A stretch of DNA of 64,000 bases from Providencia alcalifaciens DSM 30120 (GTDB taxonomy: Bacteria; Pseudomonadota; Gammaproteobacteria; Enterobacterales; Enterobacteriaceae): positions 22,915-86,914 of the forward strand of contig NZ_ABXW01000051.1 of the NCBI RefSeq assembly GCF_000173415.1. The letters run 5' to 3'. Position numbers and translations under genes: made by a program. The notes beneath the pieces are model-generated. The model was not told where the DNA came from. It worked only from the letters and a program-made list of their open reading frames with translations, and searched no databases. This document shows, in pieces, positions 1-10,030 of this stretch (position 1 is the first letter of the stretch; each line of letters starts with the position of its first letter).

Positions 1-170
1 CAGCTCATAAACGGGGTGATTTGCTCTGTCAAATGCTTAGGTACAGAGCCCCCGCCAGCTTCCGCTTCAGCCCAATAAAATGAGACACGAAAGTAGGCGC
101 AACAAGCACCACAGTTGACACAAGGGTTATCTGAAGGATCAGTTTTTAGTATATGAATAATATTGGTCAT
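1..170 (-). CDS. YkgJ-like cysteine-cluster protein, partial
   Basis: This is the N-terminal part of a gene that runs off the left edge of the window. From an ATG at 170 the minus strand reads about 56 residues without a stop. It contains the cysteine cluster [21 protein letters not shown] and then [16 protein letters not shown], as I remember from E. coli YkgJ and other metal-chelating cysteine-cluster proteins. The cluster probably binds a zinc or iron ion; the cellular role of this family is not established. The ribosome binding site is weak. I am fairly sure of the family, less so of the exact start. Confidence 0.7.
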   Translation of the reverse strand, partial: MTNIIHILKTDPSDNPCVNCGACCAYFRVSFYWAEAEAGGGSVPKHLTEQITPFMS

Positions 171-365
171 ATAAAAAATCTAACAATGAAGTTGATAGTT
201 CCCGTAGGAAACGGGAGACGCAACACAGGCAGGAAGCCTAAGAAAATGTTGCTCAGCCGCTATTATGTTACGCAGCTCTACGTATTGGCAATATTTTTTA
301 GAGTAAAAGCCCAATATTTGCAATCAGGTCAAAATAAAGTAAAAATTTCAGTGAGTTATAACTAT

Positions 366-395
366 AAAAAAACCTGCCGTTTAACGGGCAGGTTT
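366..395 (-). terminator. Intrinsic terminator of tcyP
   Basis: Arms at 370-378 and 387-395 form a GC-rich hairpin. On the minus strand it is followed by a T run (the A run at 366-372 of the plus strand). It lies just past the tcyP stop codon. Confidence 0.8.
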
Positions 396-421
396 CAGGG
401 AGTATTCGGTGATAAGGACGA

Positions 422-1813
422 TTAAACGTGTTTCAAATCACCGTCATCTTCTTGGTTAAAAATGGATTTGTCTGTTTCGCCCATTAATTGGCTAGTCACG
501 GTACCTGCAGTCATTGAACCACTCACGTTCAGTGCCGTACGACCCATATCAATTAATGGCTCAACTGAAATCAATAACGCGACTAAAGTAACAGGTAATC
601 CCATCGCTGGCAGTACAATCAGTGCAGCAAACGTTGCACCACCACCCACACCTGCGACACCCGCAGAGCTGATAGTCACAATACCGACTAAAGTCGCGAT
701 CCACAGTGGGTCAAATGGATTGATACCCATTGTTGGTGCCACCATAACCGCTAACATGGCAGGGTAGATACCTGCACAACCGTTTTGACCGATAGTTGCA
801 CCGAAAGACGCAGAGAAGCTGGCGATCGATTCTGGTACACCAAACCGGCGAGTTTGCGTTTCAATATTCAGTGGAATACTTGCAGCACTCGAACGGCTAG
901 TAAAGGCGAATGTCAGTACAGGGCCTGCTTTCTTAAAGAATTTAATCGGATTTAAACCGGTTGTCGCAATTAAGACACCGTGAATCACAAACATAATGGC
1001 TAATGCCACGTATGATGCGACCACAAAGGTACCTAAATTAATGATGTCAGCTAAATTCGAGCTTGCGACCACTTTGATCATCAGTGCCATCACACCATAA
1101 GGCGTTAAGCGCATGACTAAGCGGACTAATTTCATTGCCCAAGCCTGCATCACATCGATAGCCGCTAATGCTTTTTCACCACGTTCTTTATCATCTTTGA
1201 ACAGTTGCAGTGCCGCTACTCCTAAGAATGCAGCAAAAATAACCACACTAATAATAGATGTTGGGCTTGCACCTGTTAAATCAGCAAACGGGTTTTTCGG
1301 GATAAAGGACAGGATCAATTGCGGAACGGTTAAATCCGATACTTTACCAATGTAATTTGTTTCAATGGCAGCTAAACGTGCAGTTTCAGATTGACCTTGG
1401 ACCAGCCCTTCAGCAGTTAAGCCGAACAAGTTAGCAATCAAGATACCGATTAGAGCAGCGATAGCGGTTGTGAACAGCAGTGTGCCAATGGTTAAAAAGC
1501 TGATTTTCCCTAAAGAAGATGCCTTGTGGAGTCTAGCTACTGCACTCAGAATTGAGGCAAATACCAGAGGCATAATCACCATTTGTAATAGTTGAACATA
1601 ACCATTACCAACGATATTAAACCAAAGAATGGAGTCTTTTATCGTTTGGTGACCAGAACCATACACCAGGTGCAGTCCCACACCATAAGCAACACCGAAT
1701 ACCAGACCCAGTAAGACTTTTTTGGATAGGCTCCAACCATTCGATCCGAGTTTTGCTAACAGTATTAAAAGTGCTACGAAAACGAGCACATTGATAATCA
1801 GGGGAATATTCAT
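422..1813 (-). CDS. tcyP: L-cystine symporter TcyP
   Basis: Sodium/proton-dicarboxylate symporter family (DAACS) inner-membrane protein that imports L-cystine for sulfur supply. The protein is 463 residues, the same as E. coli TcyP (YdjN). The match runs along the whole length, including the pore segment [15 protein letters not shown] and the C-terminal transport-domain segment [18 protein letters not shown] chose the ATG at 1813, with GGAG upstream, over an upstream TTG at 1825 that would add four residues. The gene is monocistronic with its own terminator. In E. coli the homologue is under CysB control; I did not identify a CysB site here. Confidence 0.93.
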   Translation of the reverse strand: MNIPLIINVLVFVALLILLAKLGSNGWSLSKKVLLGLVFGVAYGVGLHLVYGSGHQTIKDSILWFNIVGNGYVQLLQMVIMPLVFASILSAVARLHKASSLGKISFLTIGTLLFTTAIAALIGILIANLFGLTAEGLVQGQSETARLAAIETNYIGKVSDLTVPQLILSFIPKNPFADLTGASPTSIISVVIFAAFLGVAALQLFKDDKERGEKALAAIDVMQAWAMKLVRLVMRLTPYGVMALMIKVVASSNLADIINLGTFVVASYVALAIMFVIHGVLIATTGLNPIKFFKKAGPVLTFAFTSRSSAASIPLNIETQTRRFGVPESIASFSASFGATIGQNGCAGIYPAMLAVMVAPTMGINPFDPLWIATLVGIVTISSAGVAGVGGGATFAALIVLPAMGLPVTLVALLISVEPLIDMGRTALNVSGSMTAGTVTSQLMGETDKSIFNQEDDGDLKHV

Positions 1814-1979
1814 TCCGCACTCCAAATTGTAATTATTTTACATAATGATTCTTGTTGTTAATCCTTAATAGGTATAAGGATTTCGTTTCTTCTAACAACT
1901 GGTTATATGATATCAGTTGAAGTTAGTCATTACTTATAATCAAAAGTTATAATTTAGGTTGATTTATACTTACAGTATA

Positions 1980-2570
1980 TTACAAAAGTGATGTTTTTGT
2001 CGGTAAGTGTATATTTATCTGATTATTAAAATAATTTAGTGCGCTTTCTATTTGCTGGAACCAGTCAGCTGGATGCCCTGCGGGTATAAGCACCGCACAG
2101 ACGGTCAAAAGCACGGCAATAAAGCGTTCTCCGCGTTTACTAGATTTACCGCGTAGAACGGGAAAACAGAAACGTAATGGTAATGGCCATAAAAATGGGA
2201 CACCGGATGGCGTCAGCATATCGGCAATTAAATGGCTCATATAACCAAGTAAAAACGCTTGGATAAGGTCAGGGGGTAAATCCCAATAATGGGGTAACCA
2301 TTGATAGCTGGAAATCAGCAAAATTAGCCATGCAATAAGGCTATGCGTAAAGCCTCGATGACCGCAGAGCTTGGATATGGGAAGCGAAATAATACGAAAA
2401 AGTCGCCCAAGAATGGATGATGGATGGTCGATATCCGGCAATAAAGCACCCAGCAAAACGCCTGGCACCATATGCAACCAATCACCCTGAGCGAACTCTG
2501 GCGTAATTTGCAGTTTATGAGCCATTATGAGTGAGGCGACAGAAAAAAGCAGGTGCCCTTCAGCAGTCAT
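1980..2570 (-). CDS. ydjM: YdjM-like inner membrane metal-dependent hydrolase
   Basis: Membrane protein of the YdjM/YfhO-like metal-dependent hydrolase family, 196 residues as in E. coli YdjM. Histidine and aspartate clusters typical of the family are visible: DIDHP at 46-50, HRGFTH at 71-76 and SHLIADMLTPSG at 112-123. These are likely metal ligands and lie between hydrophobic segments. The substrate is not known. A perfect LexA-type box lies 18 bp upstream of the start codon, which agrees with ydjM being an SOS gene in E. coli. The gene appears to stand alone. Confidence 0.88.
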   Translation of the reverse strand: MTAEGHLLFSVASLIMAHKLQITPEFAQGDWLHMVPGVLLGALLPDIDHPSSILGRLFRIISLPISKLCGHRGFTHSLIAWLILLISSYQWLPHYWDLPPDLIQAFLLGYMSHLIADMLTPSGVPFLWPLPLRFCFPVLRGKSSKRGERFIAVLLTVCAVLIPAGHPADWFQQIESALNYFNNQINIHLPTKTSLL

Positions 2571-2587
2571 GGTGGATAAAATACCAT

Positions 2588-2603
2588 CTGTTTATCTATA
2601 CAG
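2588..2603. promoter_or_regulatory. LexA (SOS) box of ydjM
   Basis: The sequence CTGTTTATCTATACAG matches the CTGT-N8-ACAG LexA consensus exactly. It lies just upstream of the ydjM start, so the gene should be repressed by LexA and induced by DNA damage. A second box, as in E. coli, was not seen. Confidence 0.85.
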
Positions 2604-2703
2604 TAGGCGGGCAGTATAATGGGTTTGAGCGGAATTTGGTAGAGGGTGAGAGTTAAAAAAACTCTTATTTATTAGCTAATAACCGTAGATTTTTATACTT
2701 TTC

Positions 2704-2736
2704 AAAATTTCCCCTACGCAAATAATGTAGGGGAAA
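2704..2736 (-). terminator. Intrinsic terminator of hxpB
   Basis: Arms TTTCCCCTAC at 2708-2717 and GTAGGGGAAA at 2727-2736 form a ten-pair stem downstream of hxpB, followed on the minus strand by a short T run. Confidence 0.7.
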
Positions 2737-2761
2737 GAAATCATCACTAATTTATTTAAGA

Positions 2762-3427
2762 TTAACGTAAATTTTCTGGACGTAAATCATTTAATGAAGC
2801 GAGTTTGACATCCGCCAAACCCCAGCGTGGGTCATTGAAGTGCTTGTTATCAGGAACCACGATAGAGCGCATTCTTGCGGCTTTTGCTGCAATCATGCCA
2901 TTAAAAGAGTCTTCCAATGAAACGCAGTGAATAGGCTTTGTCGATAATTCTGCTGCGGCTTTTAAATAAACTTCAGGATGAGGTTTGCTTAAAGGCAATT
3001 TTGCTGCGGAAACAACCGCAGAAAAATAATGGCGAATATCAAATAAATTCAGTACCTTCTCCAACATATAATCCGGAGATGCTGATGCTAACGCAATTTT
3101 TAAATCCATTGAACGGCATAACTCTAATGCATGTTGGACACCGGGCAACAATGGGCGTTTCTCTTCGACTAAGCCAATGACTCGGTCAATAATACGCTGT
3201 TTTGCCTCTTCTAAACTGCAGCCTTGCCAAGGGGATGCGTTATACCAAAGTTCAACAACGTGGTCGATACGCAAACCGAGGGTATCTGGAAGCGTGTGCT
3301 TGATGGATAAATCAACCCCTAACTCTGCAAATACTTCATCTTCTCCCTGTTCCCAGAAAGGTTCCGAGTCAATCAGCAAACCATCCATATCAAAGATAAC
3401 AGATTGGATAGGTAATTTATGATACAT
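2762..3427 (-). CDS. hxpB: Hexitol phosphatase B (HAD superfamily)
   Basis: HAD-family phosphatase, 221 residues, closely similar to E. coli HxpB (YniC), which dephosphorylates hexitol phosphates and 2-deoxyglucose-6-phosphate. HAD motif I is FDMDG with the nucleophile Asp13 and acid/base Asp15. Motif II is the serine in ASASP (Ser115), motif III the lysine in LSKPHP (Lys148), and motif IV the acidic pair Glu172-Asp173. The ATG at 3427 has GGAG at good distance; the longer frame from 3439 adds only four residues and lacks a binding site. It neighbours yniB and yniA as in enterics. Confidence 0.88.
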   Translation of the reverse strand: MYHKLPIQSVIFDMDGLLIDSEPFWEQGEDEVFAELGVDLSIKHTLPDTLGLRIDHVVELWYNASPWQGCSLEEAKQRIIDRVIGLVEEKRPLLPGVQHALELCRSMDLKIALASASPDYMLEKVLNLFDIRHYFSAVVSAAKLPLSKPHPEVYLKAAAELSTKPIHCVSLEDSFNGMIAAKAARMRSIVVPDNKHFNDPRWGLADVKLASLNDLRPENLR

Positions 3428-3730
3428 AGCAAACTCCATTCATTTAGATACCCATTTGAAAATAGGGTATGGGGGCTGTCGCTGCATTTTAATCACAGTC
3501 AATTTTGTGTCTAAAACTATTCTAACAAGCCATGACTTTCGGTTATAGAGATATATATGCTATCACATGATTTTATTGAAAATTTGAATTTAACGGGTGA
3601 TATGAATGCAATTAAATTTTTGAATAATCCGAAACTCAATTTTTAACTATCATTTTTTTATAGAAATTTGGAGCCAGCAAATATTATCGGCTATGATTAG
3701 CGTAGAAAAAAACTCTGAGGAATAGTTGTA
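3428..3730. other. Intergenic region hxpB/yniB, divergent promoters
   Basis: About 300 bp of AT-rich sequence between two divergently read genes. It must hold the promoters of both hxpB and yniB. I see no gene, RNA or clear operator in it. Confidence 0.5.
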
Positions 3731-4270
3731 ATGAATTACCATAAGGCAAATTCTCTTGCGATTGGCAAACGTATTTTGGGCTGGGTCGTATTTTTTGTAG
3801 CATTAATTTCTACGTTAGCATCATTAATTAAACTCGCTGCTCTGAAAGGAATTCAAGGTGAAGGGATCAATGCGGTTGCTAATGATTTTGTTAAATTGAT
3901 GGCAGAAATGGCTCGACAAAGCACACCATTTTTAAATGTATTTTGGAATAATTCGCCAGTTCCTGAAGTAAGCCAAGGTTTTTCTGGTAGCTGTATCGGA
4001 TTTTTTGTTATTTTTATTTTTATCTTTGTGGGATTAGCGCTAAGCGCATCAGGCTTACGCATGTATCGTCAAATTAAGTTTATTCGTGAAAGCATTGAAG
4101 ATCATGTTATTCTAGAGAATGCTAAAGGCAGTGAGGTCACAAAAGAAGAGTTAGAATCTAAAGTGACCATTCCCCGACACACTATTTTTAAACAGTTCTT
4201 TTTGATGTATTTCTGGCCGATAGTCTTAGGGATTGCAATCTATTTTGCATTAAAGCTCCTGAATTGGTAA
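3731..4270 (+). CDS. yniB: YniB family inner membrane protein
   Basis: Protein of 179 residues similar along its length to E. coli YniB, whose function is unknown. Three hydrophobic segments are visible, near residues 15-37, 93-112 and 155-175. Conserved family stretches include INAV, TPFLN-FW-NSP and the C-terminal PRHTIFKQFF. A GAGG ribosome binding site precedes the ATG. It is read toward yniA, and a palindrome lies between the two converging genes. Confidence 0.85.
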   Translation: MNYHKANSLAIGKRILGWVVFFVALISTLASLIKLAALKGIQGEGINAVANDFVKLMAEMARQSTPFLNVFWNNSPVPEVSQGFSGSCIGFFVIFIFIFVGLALSASGLRMYRQIKFIRESIEDHVILENAKGSEVTKEELESKVTIPRHTIFKQFFLMYFWPIVLGIAIYFALKLLNW

Positions 4271-4287
4271 TTCTCCCATCATAATCC

Positions 4288-4320
4288 TGCGCTGCGTCAG
4301 GTTTATTCCCGTGCAGCGCA
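4288..4320. terminator. Hairpin between converging yniB and yniA
   Basis: TGCGCTGC at 4288-4295 and GCAGCGCA at 4313-4320 are perfect inverted repeats. There is no clear T run on either strand, so it is only a possible terminator. Confidence 0.35.
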
Positions 4321-4334
4321 TCACTGAGTTTAGA

Positions 4335-5204
4335 TTATTCATCTGCGAGTAAATTATCAATAATATTGCGGGCATGCAGATAGCTTTGCTCATTGCCAAA
4401 CATATTGGCTTGATTGAGTAAGAAATAGAGTTGATAGATTGGTTGCCTATCTAAGAAACTTGCGGGTAGCGGCCAAACGCTTTGGTAGCCATCAATAATT
4501 TGAATCGGAATTTCTTTATACAATGGCAACATGGCGATATCGCATTCCCGATCACCCCAATAACATGCGGGGTCGTAAAGTACGCCATCTATTTGGTTGG
4601 TGATGGCACAGTTTGCTGGCCACAAATCACCGTGTAATAAAGAAGGTTGAGGCTGATGCCCGGACAAACGGTGTTTAACAATATCAACCAGTTTTTGAAT
4701 ATCACCAAAAACCATGCCTTTTTCGGACGCTATTTGTAATTGAAGACCAATACGTTTTTCTGCAAAGAATGCATTCCAACGCTTTTCCCATCCATTTGGC
4801 TGAACAGTCGTACTGAGCATAGTATCAAAATCAAAACCATAACTTGGTTGCTCTTCCCATTGATGCAGTCGAGCCAATTGTTGTCCAAAATGCCACGCAT
4901 TGGTGTTATCAAAATGTTTTAATGGGAAATATTCGAGGAGAAGAAAGCTATTATGCTTATTACTGCCTAAACCGTAGACTTTCGGCACGGTCACAGTCTG
5001 GCTTTTCGCTAGCATTTCGAGTTGTTCTGCCTCTTGTTTAAAGAGGGGGAGAAACTCACGGCGATTTTGTTTCACGAACACAGTATGCTCACCATAATCG
5101 ATTCTTAAGGTGTTATGAATATCTCCACCAGAAAGAATCACTTTATTGTGCAGCTCTGCTTCACCAAAGTGTTCAATTAATAAACGATTCATCGCTTGCC
5201 ACAT
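4335..5204 (-). CDS. yniA: Fructosamine kinase family protein YniA
   Basis: 289-residue member of the fructosamine kinase/ketosamine-3-kinase family, which phosphorylates sugar adducts on amines to aid their removal. Kinase-fold features are present: Lys45 in FVKQ, the catalytic loop SLLHGDLWPANC with His191 and Asp193, and the metal-binding Asp211 in YDPACYWGDRECD. The ATG at 5204 has a strong GAGGTGG site and matches the E. coli YniA start; the frame from 5237 adds eleven non-homologous residues. Substrate specificity in this organism is inferred only. Confidence 0.88.
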   Translation of the reverse strand: MWQAMNRLLIEHFGEAELHNKVILSGGDIHNTLRIDYGEHTVFVKQNRREFLPLFKQEAEQLEMLAKSQTVTVPKVYGLGSNKHNSFLLLEYFPLKHFDNTNAWHFGQQLARLHQWEEQPSYGFDFDTMLSTTVQPNGWEKRWNAFFAEKRIGLQLQIASEKGMVFGDIQKLVDIVKHRLSGHQPQPSLLHGDLWPANCAITNQIDGVLYDPACYWGDRECDIAMLPLYKEIPIQIIDGYQSVWPLPASFLDRQPIYQLYFLLNQANMFGNEQSYLHARNIIDNLLADE

Positions 5205-5410
5205 GATCCACCTCACTGTGATTTGGTCTTCACTCATACCATACTATAGCGACAATTTAGGAATTAACAGTGATCATTGTTTAAAAATTACGCCATATCA
5301 AGAAAATGGTTGTGGCTGATTTTTATCAAAAATTGGATGAGTGCCTATTCTTACGGGGAAGGAGAGTGTACAGGGCTGTTTCTTTGATATGGAATCTATA
5401 AGGTAGAGTA

Positions 5411-5445
5411 AAAAGCTGAATAGGTGAGACCCCGATTCAGCTTTT
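5411..5445 (-). terminator. Intrinsic terminator of sitABCD
   Basis: AAAAGCTGAAT at 5411-5421 pairs with ATTCAGCTTTT at 5435-5445, right after the sitD stop codon; the minus-strand copy ends in T residues. Confidence 0.8.
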
Positions 5446-5450
5446 TGTGG

Positions 5451-6317
5451 TTATGCCGTATGCAAATCTTGGCGAGTGATACGTGATTTTCGACGGGCTA
5501 GGACGAGCTTGCTGTAGATTAAGGCGATAACAAAATAACCGGCTTGGATCACCACGATAGTCGGACCTGTCGTCGCATTGATATGAAAACTGACAATGGT
5601 GCCCAGCACACTGGATGTGACGGAGGCGATAATCGCTATCACTAACATCCAACCAAAACTTCGACATAGAACAAAGGCGATAATTCCCGGTGAAATCAGC
5701 ATGGCAATCACCAGAATGATCCCGACAGCTTGTAATGATGCCACGATGGTTAAGGCGAGTAATGAGAGCAAGCCATAATGCAGCCATTTGACAGGAAGCC
5801 CAATGACTCGCGCTTGATTTGGGTCGAAGCAGTAAAGCATAAAGTCTTTACGTTTGAGTAAGATAATGGCAATGGTTATCCCAGCAAACAGCAAAATTTG
5901 CTTAAACTCATCATCGGTGATCCCTAAAATATCCCCGAATAAAATGTGTGTGAGATGCTGCTCCGTATCGATTTTTGCGAACATTACTAAGCCGATGGCA
6001 AACATACCAGAGAAAACAATACCCATGACGGTGTCTTCTTTTATTCGGCTATTTTCTTTTAAGTAACCCGTTGCGATAGCACAGAATAACCCAGAGACAA
6101 AAGCCCCAATAGCCAGAGGGATACCGATTAATGACGCGATAATAATGCCAGGCAACACGGCATGGGAAATGGCGTCACCCATTAATGACCAGCCTTTTAG
6201 CACTAAAAAACAGGATAAAATAGCGCAGACAGTACCCGTAACAATCGCGGTGATTAAGGCTTTTTGCATAAATGGAAATGCGAAAGGCGCCATGAGTAAG
6301 TCCATAAAATCATTCAT
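5451..6317 (-). CDS. sitD: Iron/manganese ABC transporter permease SitD
   Basis: Second permease of the SitABCD (YfeABCD) importer for Mn(II) and Fe(II). The protein has 288 residues with about eight hydrophobic segments and the ABC-3 family signature [16 protein letters not shown] near residues 42-57, which forms part of the contact with the ATPase and pore. It overlaps the end of sitC by 8 bp, so the two are translationally coupled. It is the last gene of the operon and is followed by a strong terminator. Confidence 0.9.
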   Translation of the reverse strand: MNDFMDLLMAPFAFPFMQKALITAIVTGTVCAILSCFLVLKGWSLMGDAISHAVLPGIIIASLIGIPLAIGAFVSGLFCAIATGYLKENSRIKEDTVMGIVFSGMFAIGLVMFAKIDTEQHLTHILFGDILGITDDEFKQILLFAGITIAIILLKRKDFMLYCFDPNQARVIGLPVKWLHYGLLSLLALTIVASLQAVGIILVIAMLISPGIIAFVLCRSFGWMLVIAIIASVTSSVLGTIVSFHINATTGPTIVVIQAGYFVIALIYSKLVLARRKSRITRQDLHTA

Positions 6318-7200
6318 GGGTGGCTCCTTGTTGTTTGCTTTGATGCAGGCCCGCCACTTCGATACGCGCTTTACGGCGAGAGGCGATCAGTCCATGTTTG
6401 GGTGCAAAGAAGAATGCCAGTAGGAAAATGACGGTCTGGAATGTCACAATCAGCCCACCTGTTGCACCGTTTAAAAAGTAGCTGAGGTAAGCGCCAATCG
6501 CACTTGTTGCAGTACCAATAGAGACTGAGATAATCAGCAAAGTTTTAAACTTGTCTGTGAGCAAATAAGCCGTAGCACCTGGAGTGACTACCATCGCGAT
6601 AACGAGAATCGCCCCCACCGTTTGCAGAGCAGCAACAGTACATGCACTTAATAAGGTGAAGAAAATAATTTTTAAGCGTAGTGGGTTTAAACCAATAGAA
6701 CGAGCATGGCTTTCATCAAAGAATACTGCGAGTAAATCTTTCCATAGACACATCAGAACAACAAATGAAATTGCGATGATGATTTCGACTTGAAGCACGT
6801 CGGCGTCCGCAATACCCAAAATATTACCGAAGATAATACTTTGCACATTGACCGATGTTGGATTCAAGGAAACGATTAATAACCCTGCGGCAAAGAACGT
6901 GGAAAATATAAACCCAATAACGGCATCTTCCCGTAATCGAGTGAGATGCTTAACAAACGTCATCGCAAGTGCCGCGAGGATCCCTGTAAAAAAGGCGCCA
7001 GCGGCATAAGGTAATCCTAGTGCATAAGCGCCAGCTACACCGGGTACGACGGAATGGGAGAGGGCATCTCCCATCAATGACCAACCTTTGAGCATCAAAT
7101 AAGCCGATAAGAAAGCGCACACCGCACCAACGATGGCACTGACCCAAATTGCCTTAACCATAAAGTTGTACTCAAATGGTTGCAGTAACAACGCGATCAT
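6310..7200 (-). CDS. sitC: Iron/manganese ABC transporter permease SitC
   Basis: First permease of the SitABCD importer, 296 residues, ABC-3 (metal) family. It carries the same [16 protein letters not shown] element as SitD and multiple membrane segments. It overlaps sitB by four bases and sitD by eight, which points to a tightly coupled operon. The charged C-terminal tail is soluble. Confidence 0.9.
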   Translation of the reverse strand: MIALLLQPFEYNFMVKAIWVSAIVGAVCAFLSAYLMLKGWSLMGDALSHSVVPGVAGAYALGLPYAAGAFFTGILAALAMTFVKHLTRLREDAVIGFIFSTFFAAGLLIVSLNPTSVNVQSIIFGNILGIADADVLQVEIIIAISFVVLMCLWKDLLAVFFDESHARSIGLNPLRLKIIFFTLLSACTVAALQTVGAILVIAMVVTPGATAYLLTDKFKTLLIISVSIGTATSAIGAYLSYFLNGATGGLIVTFQTVIFLLAFFFAPKHGLIASRRKARIEVAGLHQSKQQGATHE

Positions 7201-8087
7201 TCGGATTCCTTAGGCTGATTTTTTCTAACCGGTGCATCATGATCGTGACCATAGAAGACAGCTGCGCGCTCGTCATCCGTAATAACAGTGACAGAGCGAG
7301 GGTCATCATCATCGTGAAGCTCTTGACCGGATAAGTTAATGTGTCGCAGCACACCACCAAACGCTTGCTGTAAATTGCGTTGAGTAAAGGTCGTTTCTGT
7401 GGGACCACTGGCAAGCACGGTACGGTTAATTAAGATCACATGGTCACAAAATTCAGGCACGCTTCCCAAGTTATGGGTAGAAACTAAAATTAAATGCCCT
7501 TCATCACGCAGACTACGCAGCAAATCGATAATAGCGTTTTCTGTTTTTACATCGACACCAGTAAATGGTTCATCGAGTAATAACACTTTACCTTGCTGGG
7601 CAAGCGCACGGGCTAAAAATACGCGTTTTTTTTGCCCGCCAGAGAGCTCACCAATTTGGCGATTTTCTAAACCTGCTAGATCTACGCGCTCTAATGCCAT
7701 TTTAACGGCATCTTTATCTTCCTTTTTAGGGATTCTAAAGAACCCCATCTTGCCATATCGCCCCATCATCACGACATCAGACACGAGGACAGGGAAATTC
7801 CAGTCGACTTCTTCGGTTTGGGGGACGTAAGCAATGATATTTTCTTTTAATGCCGCTTTAATGGGTTGATTATTCAGGGTCACACTACCCGAAGATGGGG
7901 TGACTAACCCCATAATGGTTTTGAACAGGGTGGACTTACCACTCCCATTCACGCCAACAAGTGCGCAAATGGAACCACCATGAATATTAAAACTAGCATC
8001 ATAAATTGCAGTATGACCGTTGTTATAGGTAACTGTTGCATCATCAACAACTAGCGTTGGATGCTCGAACTGATTTGTATGGCTCAT
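7197..8087 (-). CDS. sitB: Iron/manganese ABC transporter ATPase SitB
   Basis: ABC ATPase that powers the SitCD permeases. Walker A is GVNGSGKST at 45-53, the ABC signature LSGGQ is at 148-152, Walker B LLLDEP at 169-174, and the switch histidine follows in STHNLG. Length is 296 residues. The tail after about residue 255 is rich in histidine and aspartate and could bind metal, which would be worth testing. It follows sitA directly with no gap. Confidence 0.9.
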   Translation of the reverse strand: MSHTNQFEHPTLVVDDATVTYNNGHTAIYDASFNIHGGSICALVGVNGSGKSTLFKTIMGLVTPSSGSVTLNNQPIKAALKENIIAYVPQTEEVDWNFPVLVSDVVMMGRYGKMGFFRIPKKEDKDAVKMALERVDLAGLENRQIGELSGGQKKRVFLARALAQQGKVLLLDEPFTGVDVKTENAIIDLLRSLRDEGHLILVSTHNLGSVPEFCDHVILINRTVLASGPTETTFTQRNLQQAFGGVLRHINLSGQELHDDDDPRSVTVITDDERAAVFYGHDHDAPVRKNQPKESE

Positions 8088-8999
8088 TTACTGTGAAAAT
8101 CCTTTTGCAATGGTATCAACGGTCGTGTTCAACAGGTCAATGTAAGTTGGTACAGGACCTTCGGCGGTTGACAGGGAGTCAACGTAGAGTACGCCACCGT
8201 ATTTTGCACCTGTTTCTTTACTGACTTGCAGAGCCGGTTTATCTGAAATGGTACTTTCACTGAAAACAACTGGAATATTGTGTTCACGAACAGTATCAAT
8301 GACTTTTTTAACTTGCATTGGTGACCCTTGCTCTTCAGCATTAATTGGCCACAAGTAGACTTCTTTGAAACCATAGTCTTTGGTTAGGTAGCTAAATGCG
8401 CCTTCACTCGTGACTAACCAACGTTTATCTTCAGGAATACGGTTTAAACGTTCACGTAGTGGTGCATCAAGTGCTGCAATTTCTTGAGAATATTTTTTGG
8501 CATTCGCATTGTAGGTTTCTGCGTTTGCGGGATCGTATTTCACGAATGCTTTACGAATGTTTTCGATATAAATCTGTGCGTTTGCAGGGGACATCCATGC
8601 GTGAGGGTTTGGGTTATCTTTATATTCCCCTTCACGAATTGGCATTGGTTCAATACCTTCAGTGACCACAACCGCAGGGACATCTTTAAGATTTTCAAAA
8701 AAACGTTGGAACCAAACTTCCAAATTCATTCCATTCCATAAGATAAGATCGGCATCATAGGCTTTCATAATATCTTTAGGCGTCGGCTGGTAACCGTGAA
8801 TTTCTGCACCAGGTTTAGTAATGGATTCGACAATTGCGGCATCACCGGCTACATTTTGAGCAATGTCTTGTATAATAGTAAAGGTTGTGACCACTTTAAA
8901 CTTCTTGGCTAAAGCGGGTTGGCTGACAAATAGAATAGCCGCAAGCGCGATGAGTGCTGTCCGCAAAGGCGTAGATAATCGGAATAAAAATGTTTTCAT
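8088..8999 (-). CDS. sitA: Periplasmic iron/manganese-binding protein SitA
   Basis: Cluster A-I (ZnuA/SitA-type) solute-binding protein that captures Mn(II)/Fe(II) in the periplasm and delivers it to SitBCD. A signal peptide ends in QPALA near residue 31. Likely ligands are His69 in the EIHGYQPTP motif, His133 in NPHAWMSP and Glu199 in TSEG; a C-terminal aspartate should complete the site. It is the first gene of sitABCD, and a Fur box lies about 175 bp upstream. Confidence 0.91.
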   Translation of the reverse strand: MKTFLFRLSTPLRTALIALAAILFVSQPALAKKFKVVTTFTIIQDIAQNVAGDAAIVESITKPGAEIHGYQPTPKDIMKAYDADLILWNGMNLEVWFQRFFENLKDVPAVVVTEGIEPMPIREGEYKDNPNPHAWMSPANAQIYIENIRKAFVKYDPANAETYNANAKKYSQEIAALDAPLRERLNRIPEDKRWLVTSEGAFSYLTKDYGFKEVYLWPINAEEQGSPMQVKKVIDTVREHNIPVVFSESTISDKPALQVSKETGAKYGGVLYVDSLSTAEGPVPTYIDLLNTTVDTIAKGFSQ

Positions 9000-9172
9000 A
9001 AATAAGTCCTAACGTTGGGTCACTTGTACTAATTGGCTAAATGTTTTCACAAAGCACCTGTTTAATTAACTCAGTGCATTACGGGATTCGAATAAGCCTT
9101 CATTTTCACATTAAGGGTATTAACGCTATAATGTGTATGGTCTTTCTAGCGAATAATATTTATATCTCAATT

Positions 9173-9191
9173 GATAATGATTATCAATATC
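9173..9191. promoter_or_regulatory. Fur box upstream of sitA
   Basis: GATAATGATTATCAATATC matches 17 of 19 positions of the classical Fur box. It lies in the divergent region between sitA and emtA, so iron-dependent repression of sitABCD is expected. No separate MntR site was recognised. Confidence 0.8.
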
Positions 9192-9370
9192 AATTATAAA
9201 AAATGCCCGTAAAAGTCAAAAGTGATATTTATGTTGTTTATGAGTTGATAATTCACATCATTATTTAACATGACTAAAACACGTCCAGAAGTAAAAGTTA
9301 AGTAAAAAATGTATTATTTTTCTAAAGATTAGCTATTCTTTTGGTGTTTTAATTTGCAGAGGATACAACA

Positions 9371-10030
9371 GTGAAAAAAATGGTCGGCAGTGCGCTTGTC
9401 CTTTTGCTATTGGCAGGTTGTTCAAGTGATCCCAATAAAACCGCGAACAGAACAAGAATGCTAGATAATCGTAATCAAATGCCAAATACGGCAGCCAATA
9501 CTAGCTATCCGCGAACGCCTTATGATGAATTTATTCGTGAATCTGCTAGTCGTTATAGTGTGGATGAAACGCTGATCAGAGCGATTATTGAAGTAGAATC
9601 TAACTTCCGACCAGAAGTCGTGAGCAAATCGAATGCGATTGGTTTGATGCAAATTAAAGCATCTACGGCAGGACGCGATGCATACCGTTTTCAGGGGCGA
9701 GCGGGCGAACCAAGTTCTAGCGATTTAAAAGATCCGCGTAAAAATATTGATATTGGCACCGCTTATATTCGTATCCTCAAAGAGCAGCACTTGGCGGGCA
9801 TTAGCCATCCTCAAACGATGTACTATGCAACCGTTGTGGCTTACGTCAATGGCGCAGGGGCATTATTACGAACATTTGATAATGATAAGTCAAAAGCGAT
9901 TGCAATGATCAATAACTTATCCCCAGAAGAATTTTATCAGCATGTTCAATCTAAACACCCCGCACCACAAGCGCCACGTTATTTGTGGAAAGTCAAAAAT
10001 GCGTATAACGCATTAGCGGTGAATTACTGA
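9371..10030 (+). CDS. emtA: Membrane-bound endo-type lytic transglycosylase EmtA
   Basis: Outer-membrane lipoprotein that cleaves peptidoglycan inside glycan strands. Lipobox LLAGC puts the lipidated cysteine at residue 17. The SLT-fold catalytic glutamate is Glu76 in IIEVES, followed by the SKSNAIGLMQIKAST motif, as in E. coli EmtA (MltE). Further family motifs are NGAGALLRTF and HPAPQAPRY. It starts with GTG, preceded by a GAGG site. At 219 residues it is slightly longer than the E. coli protein because of a Thr/Asn-rich linker after the lipobox. Its 3' end overlaps that of marC by seven bases. Confidence 0.92.
   Translation: MKKMVGSALVLLLLAGCSSDPNKTANRTRMLDNRNQMPNTAANTSYPRTPYDEFIRESASRYSVDETLIRAIIEVESNFRPEVVSKSNAIGLMQIKASTAGRDAYRFQGRAGEPSSSDLKDPRKNIDIGTAYIRILKEQHLAGISHPQTMYYATVVAYVNGAGALLRTFDNDKSKAIAMINNLSPEEFYQHVQSKHPAPQAPRYLWKVKNAYNALAVNY

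Noticed and set aside
153..425. Plus-strand open frame of 90 codons at the left edge
   Set aside because: It lies over the start of the YkgJ-like gene and the tcyP terminator, lacks a ribosome binding site and has no protein-like pattern.
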